Shown here piece after piece: positions 22,550-27,205 of a stretch of DNA of 27,205 nucleotides (position 1 is its first letter; each line of letters opens with the position of its first letter). The notes beneath the pieces are model-generated. The model had not been told where the DNA came from, searched no databases, and saw only the letters and a program-made list of their open reading frames with translations. Where the stretch lies: positions 1 through 27,205 of the forward strand of contig CAZBKJ010000015.1 of the NCBI GenBank assembly GCA_964492495.1, written 5' to 3'. The position numbers were made by a program, and so were the translations under genes. Source of the stretch: CAZBKJ01 sp964492495. GTDB lineage: Bacteria > Patescibacteriota > Microgenomatia > UBA1400 > UBA12028.

Positions 22550-22572
22550 GACCCGAAAGGGTCATTTTTTTT
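22550..22572 (+). terminator. Rho-independent terminator after tRNA-Gly
   Basis: GACCC (22550-22554) and GGGTC (22559-22563) form a perfect stem closed by a GAAA tetraloop, followed by A and eight T (22565-22572). It lies 9 bases after the tRNA's CCA. Confidence 0.88.
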
Positions 22573-22683
22573 GGAATGGTAGGCAGGGAAGCTAATCCTT
22601 ACGAAGTGCGGGTTCTTCCACCTTTCTTTCCTCTACTCAAATGCTTGAAAACTTGTTAGGCTAAAATCATTGATAGGATTTGC

Positions 22684-24528
22684 ATGCATAACCGTTTGGC
22701 TTGTTTTCTAGCATTTTTCTTTTGTACTCTATTGATGGGTTCGTTTTTGTCTCCCGTTTACGCACAGGTTTCCAACCCAAGTTGGGGTGATCAGGGGAAT
22801 GGTACATATAAAAACCCTGTGTTGATGTCAGACTACTCTGATCCAGATGTCATACGAGTGGGGAGTGATTTCTACATGGTGGCATCTGACTTTCACTTCT
22901 GGCCAAATATTCCTATCTTACATTCAAAAGACTTGGTCAACTGGACAATCATCAGTCATGTGTTGCCTGATACGACCAACTTTACGTCAATCTATCCTTC
23001 GTACGAATGGTCAGGGTACGGAAGAGGAGTTTGGGCACCTTCGATTCGTTTCCATGCAGGTAGGTATTATATTTACTATCCACTCATTGGCTATGGAATC
23101 TATATGACTTCAGCAACTAGTCCTACAGGTCCTTGGACGACCCCGGTGCTAGTGAAGGCAGATGACAATGCAACCGATCCGTGCCCGTTTTGGGATGAGG
23201 ATGGCAAGGCATACCTAGTCCATGCAGTCATGGGAGGAACACCACTGTGGATGTATGCAATGAGCCCAGATGGCACGACGCTGACTGATCAAGGTCGAGT
23301 TGTCTTCACAAATCAATCTCAGTTCAATGCCTTGGAAGGCCCGAAAATGTACAAACGCAACGGCTACTACTACATCTTTGCGCCATATGGAGGAGTAGAG
23401 ACAGGGCCACAGGCCGTACTTCGCTCACAAAGTGTGTTTGGTCCGTATGAAGCACGGACAGTGCTTCGAGCTGGAAACGGTATCAATGGACCACACCAAG
23501 GAGGCTGGGTCGAGTTGGCTTCTGGTGAAAATTGGTTCATGCATTTCCAACAACTTGGTGGGTATGGGCGAATCACGCATCTGCAACCAATGAAGTGGGT
23601 GAATGACTGGCCGGTTATTGGGTCTGATCCTGAGAATGATGGAACCGGTATTCCAGTTCTCTCATCTGTCAAACCAAATGTCGGGGCGGTGTATCCAATA
23701 TCTCTTCCAGCAACTAGCGACGAGTTTTCCCAAAGTACCTTAGGAAAACAATGGCAGTGGAACTTTAATCCAATTCCTTCGAAATGGTCACTGACTGATC
23801 GACCAGGATATCTTCGAATCAAAAATAATAAAAGTACTGGAGGTTTCTCAAATACAAAAAATATATTGACCCAAAAGATCATGGGATTTATCAATAGCGG
23901 CACAACGGAAATTGATGTATCAGGGATGGTCAGCAATCAAACAACTGGTATTGGAATTCTTGGTGAACCACATATTTGGATTGGTGTTGTACAAACGGGA
24001 ACGACGCGCCAAATCAAAATGTCATATACCAACAGCTGGCGTGGTGGAAGTGGTTCTGAGAACGGACCGACAATCACAGGGAACACTGTTTGGTTACGAG
24101 CAGAGGTTCTCAGTGGTGGGATGGCACGGGTCTCGTATAGCACAAATGGAACAACATTCACTCCTTTAGGAAGTGATTTGCAAATGTACTTTAGTTATTG
24201 GAAGGGGATGAAGTACGCACTGTTTTCTTGGAACACACAAACAGAAACGGGTGTCGCTGACTTTAATTGGTTTCGCTATACCCATGATGGTCCTATTCCT
24301 GGTGCATCAACTCCTCCAACAACTGCGACACCAACACCAACCGCATCAAGCTGTGCTGAGGACATCACTCGTGATGGAATAATTGATCTTTCAGATTACA
24401 GTGTTTTGGCAGCAAATTTTCTCAAAGCTGTGATTTCCAATCCAGCTGCTGACATCAACAAGGATGGTATTGTGGATGTTTCTGACTACTCTTTACTGGC
24501 CAGAAAATTCTTACAGCCATGTCCGTAA
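22684..24528 (+). CDS. Secreted GH43-family glycoside hydrolase with C-terminal dockerin-like module
   Basis: This 614-residue exported enzyme has a signal peptide (residues 1-28, cleavage after VYA). The five-bladed GH43 domain follows with SDYSDPDVIRVGSDFYMVAS (catalytic base Asp about 57), WAPSIR, DPCPFWDEDGKAYL (pKa-tuning Asp) and ALEGPKMYKRNGYYYIFAP (acid Glu about 222). A beta-sandwich (about 340-535; DEFSQSTLGKQWQWNF) resembles the GH43 C-terminal domain of beta-xylosidases. A Thr/Pro linker (TPPTTATPTPTASS) leads to a dockerin-like pair of calcium loops, DITRDGIIDLSDYSVLA and DINKDGIVDVSDYSLLA, ending CP. The enzyme likely removes xylose or arabinose from plant polysaccharide outside the cell. 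No cohesin partner is visible here. The -10 may be TAAAAT at 22662-22667. Confidence 0.9.
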   Translation: MHNRLACFLAFFFCTLLMGSFLSPVYAQVSNPSWGDQGNGTYKNPVLMSDYSDPDVIRVGSDFYMVASDFHFWPNIPILHSKDLVNWTIISHVLPDTTNFTSIYPSYEWSGYGRGVWAPSIRFHAGRYYIYYPLIGYGIYMTSATSPTGPWTTPVLVKADDNATDPCPFWDEDGKAYLVHAVMGGTPLWMYAMSPDGTTLTDQGRVVFTNQSQFNALEGPKMYKRNGYYYIFAPYGGVETGPQAVLRSQSVFGPYEARTVLRAGNGINGPHQGGWVELASGENWFMHFQQLGGYGRITHLQPMKWVNDWPVIGSDPENDGTGIPVLSSVKPNVGAVYPISLPATSDEFSQSTLGKQWQWNFNPIPSKWSLTDRPGYLRIKNNKSTGGFSNTKNILTQKIMGFINSGTTEIDVSGMVSNQTTGIGILGEPHIWIGVVQTGTTRQIKMSYTNSWRGGSGSENGPTITGNTVWLRAEVLSGGMARVSYSTNGTTFTPLGSDLQMYFSYWKGMKYALFSWNTQTETGVADFNWFRYTHDGPIPGASTPPTTATPTPTASSCAEDITRDGIIDLSDYSVLAANFLKAVISNPAADINKDGIVDVSDYSLLARKFLQPCP

Positions 24529-24546
24529 AAGACTGACCTTTCCCAT

Positions 24547-24574
24547 TTGCATTTTATGTTTGCTTTGGTATGAT
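24547..24574 (+). promoter_or_regulatory. Promoter of the SurA_N-type gene (leaderless)
   Basis: TTGCAT (24547-24552), a 16-base spacer and TATGAT (24569-24574) are followed by exactly 6 bases and ATG 24581. No Shine-Dalgarno sequence is present, so the transcript should begin at or beside the start codon. Confidence 0.5.
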
Positions 24575-24580
24575 GACACA

Positions 24581-25312
24581 ATGAAAAAAGCAACAACCAC
24601 CAAATCAAAAACCGTAGCAGCACGAAAGAAAGCTTCTCCTATGAAACGAAAAGCTGTTCAATCCGAACCAGAAATGATGGAAGAAAATGAAAGTGTTGTA
24701 ATGGAAAATGGTGAAGTGACCACAGCATCTGCATCTTCACGACGCCTCATGCTTATCGCTGTCGGTGTGATTGCTGTAATTGCACTTCTTGGATATAGAT
24801 ATAAAAATCTTCTCACTCCAGCTGTTGTAAATGGTGAACCAATCTACATCTGGGAGTATGCAAGTGCACTCAACTCACAATTTGGTAGTGATCAACTCAA
24901 TGCAATGGCAACAGAAAAAGTGATTGATCAAGAAGTTTCAAAAGCAAATGTGAGTGTTTCAAACGACGAAATCGATAAAGAACTCAACGAGATTGATAAA
25001 CAAGCAAGCGCTTCAGGTGGAGTCCAAGCAATTGCTGAAGCACAAAATATGACAATTGATGAATTCAAGGAACGAATCAAATTACAGTTGTCTGTAAAGA
25101 AAATTTTGCAAGATAAAATCACAGTTTCCGATCAGGAAATCAATGAATCTTTCACAAAGAACAAAGACTTTTACAAGTCAGTTTCAGAAGCTGAGGCAAA
25201 AGAAACAATCAAAAAGCAATTAGAAGAACAGAAGTTTCAAACAGAAGCATCTTCATGGCTTTCTGGAATTCGAGAGAGTGCAAAAATCGAGATTCTTTTC
25301 CCAGGACTGTAG
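24581..25312 (+). CDS. Membrane-anchored SurA N-terminal-domain (foldase-like) protein
   Basis: This 243-residue protein has a Lys/Thr/Ala-rich cytosolic tail (1-50) and one membrane helix (about 60-78; LMLIAVGVIAVIALLGY). Its extracytoplasmic part is of the SurA_N type: VVNGEPIYIWEYASAL, the TEKVIDQEVSKANVSVSNDE helix pair, and a helical arm with SVKKILQDKITVSDQEINE. This is the chaperone part of SurA/PrsA proteins, which binds unfolded exported polypeptides. A parvulin isomerase domain is absent, so it is probably a holdase only. I start at 24581 because upstream in-frame starts overlap the GH43 gene and the promoter ends 6 bases before this ATG. Its neighbour encodes a large secreted enzyme, a possible client. 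Confidence 0.82.
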   Translation: MKKATTTKSKTVAARKKASPMKRKAVQSEPEMMEENESVVMENGEVTTASASSRRLMLIAVGVIAVIALLGYRYKNLLTPAVVNGEPIYIWEYASALNSQFGSDQLNAMATEKVIDQEVSKANVSVSNDEIDKELNEIDKQASASGGVQAIAEAQNMTIDEFKERIKLQLSVKKILQDKITVSDQEINESFTKNKDFYKSVSEAEAKETIKKQLEEQKFQTEASSWLSGIRESAKIEILFPGL

Positions 25313-25610
25313 AGAAGAGCTCAGGTACAAGATGCAAGGTACAAGGTTTCAGGTATCAGAGGCAAGGGGTCAGGAAAAGACAGAGTTCAAAGATGATAGG
25401 TCATAGTTTATAGATCGAAAACAGATAGCATGGATTCCCGTATTCACGGGAATGACAAACGGGAGATAGCAGGGGCAAGAGGTCAGGTATCAGGGACGAG
25501 GCAAGTTTGTCGTTTATCGTTAGATAGCGAGAACAAACCTTCTCGACTGCGGCTAGCTGAGCTGCCTTCGCTCGAAGAATAAAAGATAAGTCAGAGGTCA
25601 GAGGTCAGAG
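25313..25610. repeat. Repeat-mosaic intergenic region
   Basis: This low-complexity spacer is a patchwork of recurring words: AGGTACAAG at 25323 and 25337; CAGGTATCAG at 25350 and 25484; AGATAGC at 25423, 25464 and 25522; and tandem GTCAGAG three times at 25590-25610. It also holds a perfect hairpin at 25434-25453 and CTTCG-CT-CGAAG near 25567-25578. No open frame or promoter is convincing. The tandem repeat runs into the end of the CCA-adding enzyme gene. Such patchworks resemble dispersed intergenic repeats seen in many genomes, but its copy number elsewhere cannot be judged from here. Confidence 0.7.
25434..25453. repeat. REP-like palindrome
   Basis: ATTCCCGT (25434-25441) and ACGGGAAT (25446-25453) form a perfect 8-bp stem with the loop ATTC. 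With its flanks it reads TGGATTCCC ... GGGAATGACA, the form of a widespread class of dispersed bacterial palindromes. No T-run follows, so it is not a simple terminator. Confidence 0.7.
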
Positions 25611-27018
25611 GGTAGCTTCGAAGTTTTTCAAGTAATTTTTCTCGATCGTTGAGCTCTGGATTTTCAAATACTTCCTCAAAAATTTCATTGAGTATTTTTC
25701 CTATCTGTGGACCTGGTGCAATTTTCAGTTCATTCATCACATCATTGCCATCAATCACCATATCGGTGAGTTTCATTGGCTGATGGAGTTCTGCCCAAAC
25801 CCGGTCTTTGAGTTCTTCAAGTCTCCAACTTGTTTTTTTACTCCCACTTCCAACACGATCGCCAATGCGAAGAGCAAACATGTCTTCTAAGTTTTCAGTA
25901 CCCACTCGGCGAATAAACCGTCTGATATAGGCATCTGTCGTAAAGCTCTCGTATGTGAACATATGCCAGCGAACAAGGGTGAATATTCGATTACACTCGT
26001 CTTTTGATAATCGCAGGCGTTGGGCAATCAGTTTTGCCATTCGCGCTCCGACCACTTCATGATTGTAAAATGTGACAGACCCGTCGGAACTAATGCGCTG
26101 CGTGGATGGTTTTGCAATGTCATGCAAGAGTGTTGCAAGTCGGACAAGAGGGTCAGTCGATGTACAGGCATCAAGCGCTCTGATGCTGTGTTCCCAAACG
26201 TCATAGATATGATGACCTGATTGTTTGACTCCTTTTGTTGTCAACAATTCCGGCAAAATGTGCTCAAGAAGTCCAAATTGATCAAGCAAGAAAATTGCTG
26301 AAGCTGGACGGTCACTTGCAATCATTTTCATAAATTCGCTACTTATTCTCTCACTGCTAATGTGGGACAGGCTTGGGGCATGGATGGCTATCGCATCTCC
26401 AGTTTCCTTCTCTATCACGAATCCCAGCTGTACAGCAAATCGAACAGCACGAAGCATCCGCAGTGCGTCTTCAGCAAAACGATCATTGGGATCGCCAACT
26501 GTGCGAATGAGTTTTTCTTGGAGGTCTTTTTCTCCACCAAACGGATCGATGATTTCTGTGTTCACAGTGAGTGTGCCTGATGTTGTTTCAGCTGGTGTAT
26601 GAGTGAGGATGCGTAGTGCTAGGGAGTTGATGGTGAAATCTCGACGCTTCAAATCTTCCTCAATAGTTTTTCCCCATACAACGGATTCTGGTTTTCGATG
26701 ATTTCGGTATTCTCCATCTGATCGATACGTGGTGATGTCATACACAAGCTCATCGTTTGTTTCCGAATCCTTGATACCAAATTGTTCGTTTAGGTGTTTT
26801 TGTGCCACCATCACTGTGCCGTACGTGTTTTCATAAAAGCTCTCGGTAAAAAGAGGGAGAATTTGTTCGGGAGTCGCGTCTGTCGTAAAATCCCAATCTG
26901 TTGTGTCTTTGGAAAGTAGCAGATCCCTGACAGCTCCCCCAACAATTTCGCAGGAAAATCCGGCAGAGTTAATTGTCTGTATTATTTTTATGACAGTAAT
27001 CGGGAGCGCGGTTTCCAT
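25591..27018 (-). CDS. cca: CCA-adding tRNA nucleotidyltransferase / poly(A) polymerase family
   Basis: This 475-residue class II nucleotidyltransferase adds or repairs the 3' CCA of tRNAs. The N-terminus has GGAVRDLLLSKDTTDWDF, containing the G-G-x-V-R-D motif and the catalytic D-x-D. RRDFTINSLALR and DRFAEDALRMLRAVRFA follow. A central HD domain (LATLLHDIAKPST ... FYNHEVVGARMA) is present, as in forms with phosphohydrolase activity. The tRNA-Arg gene in this window lacks an encoded CCA, so this activity is needed. The last residues, PLTSDL, are encoded by the 7-bp tandem repeat that also supplies the stop codon. TATCAT at 27030-27025 ends 6 bases before ATG with no ribosome-binding site, so the mRNA is probably leaderless. 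Confidence 0.92.
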   Translation of the reverse strand: METALPITVIKIIQTINSAGFSCEIVGGAVRDLLLSKDTTDWDFTTDATPEQILPLFTESFYENTYGTVMVAQKHLNEQFGIKDSETNDELVYDITTYRSDGEYRNHRKPESVVWGKTIEEDLKRRDFTINSLALRILTHTPAETTSGTLTVNTEIIDPFGGEKDLQEKLIRTVGDPNDRFAEDALRMLRAVRFAVQLGFVIEKETGDAIAIHAPSLSHISSERISSEFMKMIASDRPASAIFLLDQFGLLEHILPELLTTKGVKQSGHHIYDVWEHSIRALDACTSTDPLVRLATLLHDIAKPSTQRISSDGSVTFYNHEVVGARMAKLIAQRLRLSKDECNRIFTLVRWHMFTYESFTTDAYIRRFIRRVGTENLEDMFALRIGDRVGSGSKKTSWRLEELKDRVWAELHQPMKLTDMVIDGNDVMNELKIAPGPQIGKILNEIFEEVFENPELNDREKLLEKLRSYPLTSDL

Positions 27019-27024
27019 GTGGTT

Positions 27025-27030
27025 ATGATA
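27025..27030 (-). promoter_or_regulatory. -10 element of cca
   Basis: The minus strand reads TATCAT, then AACCAC, then ATG. The 6-base distance equals that at metG, the methyltransferase and the SurA_N gene. A -35 element is not clear. Confidence 0.4.
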
Positions 27031-27100
27031 ACATCTCTTTTCCTTCTCTTGTCAGCCTGAGTGTGTCAAGATACAAGAGAAATTAACAGACATTTTTTCT

Positions 27101-27205
27101 ATGCAATGGAATATTCTCAGTCAAGAAACACCCAAAACCAACAAAGAGCTTATCAGCGTTTTGCTTTCAAATCGAGAGATAGAGGATCAAAAAGAGTTCT
27201 TGCAT
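27101..27205 (+). CDS. recJ: Start of a probable RecJ single-strand exonuclease (partial)
   Basis: The window ends inside a frame that opens at ATG 27101 with MQWNILSQETPKTNKELISV and continues LLSNREIEDQKEFLH, 35 codons without a stop. The pattern WNIL at the N-terminus, followed by a helix with LLSNREI and then a phenylalanine-leucine pair, is the opening of bacterial RecJ, a 5'-3' exonuclease on single-stranded DNA used in recombination and mismatch repair. The catalytic DHH motifs would lie beyond the window, so the name rests on this short N-terminal resemblance. The gene diverges from cca, 82 bases apart. No Shine-Dalgarno sequence is seen. Confidence 0.6.
   Translation, partial: MQWNILSQETPKTNKELISVLLSNREIEDQKEFLH

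Noticed and set aside
21610..23132. Avoidance of GGWCC/GGNCC sites as evidence for the restriction specificity
   Set aside because: Such sites are present, for example at 21610-21614, 22549-22553 and 23128-23132, so no avoidance is evident and specificity rests on family resemblance only.
23370..23936. 188-codon minus-strand frame inside the GH43 gene
   Set aside because: Antisense to conserved catalytic motifs, no ribosome-binding site, and no recognisable domain.
24464..24580. Longer start for the SurA_N gene inside the dockerin region
   Set aside because: The extra 39 residues are a shadow of the GH43 end, and a promoter ends 6 bases before ATG 24581.
25590..25610. Tandem GTCAGAG as a CRISPR-like array
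   Set aside because: The units are 7 bases, directly adjacent and without spacers; no cas genes are present.
1..27205. TGA recoded to glycine, as in SR1 or Gracilibacteria
   Set aside because: Several intact genes end at TGA (metG, the PAS kinase, the endonuclease, cca) at normal family lengths, and no in-frame TGA interrupts a conserved gene.

Overview
The window looks like a chromosomal segment of a Candidate Phyla Radiation (Patescibacteria) bacterium, most likely of the Microgenomates group. That placement is inference. It rests on short intergenic spaces, moderately AT-rich DNA, TGA used as a normal stop (so not the SR1/Gracilibacteria code), a short MetG, a TauE/SafE-cupredoxin copper protein, and a secreted glycosidase ending in a dockerin-like module. 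A run of 10 N at 1813-1822 marks an assembly gap, so this is probably a draft or metagenomic scaffold. No stretch longer than 300 bases lacks a gene.

Layout. 1-3530 is an accessory, AT-rich stretch: an MFS transporter, a possible minus-strand gene remnant, and a type II restriction-modification pair (an Eco47II/Sau96I-like endonuclease broken by the N gap, then a C5-cytosine methyltransferase with an N-terminal MerR/excisionase-type helix-turn-helix). 3537-5072 holds small housekeeping or unknown genes (Ham1-like NTP pyrophosphatase, DUF1801, YggT-like). 5148-9792 is a copper-resistance operon: a CsoR repressor behind a promoter and a perfect inverted-repeat operator, then CopA-type ATPase, TauE/SafE-cupredoxin protein, HMA-domain metallochaperone and an OmpR-type response regulator. 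9893-12842 is a stress and signalling cluster: KGG protein, soluble PAS histidine kinase, receiver-only regulator, a 20-residue ORF with a strong ribosome-binding site, GlsB-type membrane protein, YtxH-like proteins and a 56-residue basic protein.

12955-17959 carries tRNA-Arg(UCU), a small membrane protein and metG on the minus strand, and uvrA on the plus strand. metG and uvrA diverge from a strikingly symmetric promoter. 17998-21103 is an envelope-polysaccharide block: an LCP-family glycopolymer transferase and an rmlB/rmlD-like pair. It is followed by a second, GC-richer MFS efflux gene, tRNA-Gly(UCC) with a clear terminator, the secreted GH43-dockerin enzyme, and a membrane-anchored SurA_N-type chaperone. 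A repeat-mosaic spacer (25313-25610) separates this from a minus-strand CCA-adding enzyme, and the window ends in the start of a probable recJ.

A recurring regulatory theme is that several genes without a Shine-Dalgarno sequence have a -10 hexamer ending only 6-8 nt before ATG (dcm-like, metG, surA-like, cca, ham1-like). That is the spacing expected for leaderless transcripts. The stress genes and csoR-distal genes instead carry ordinary purine-rich ribosome-binding sites or tight operon spacing.
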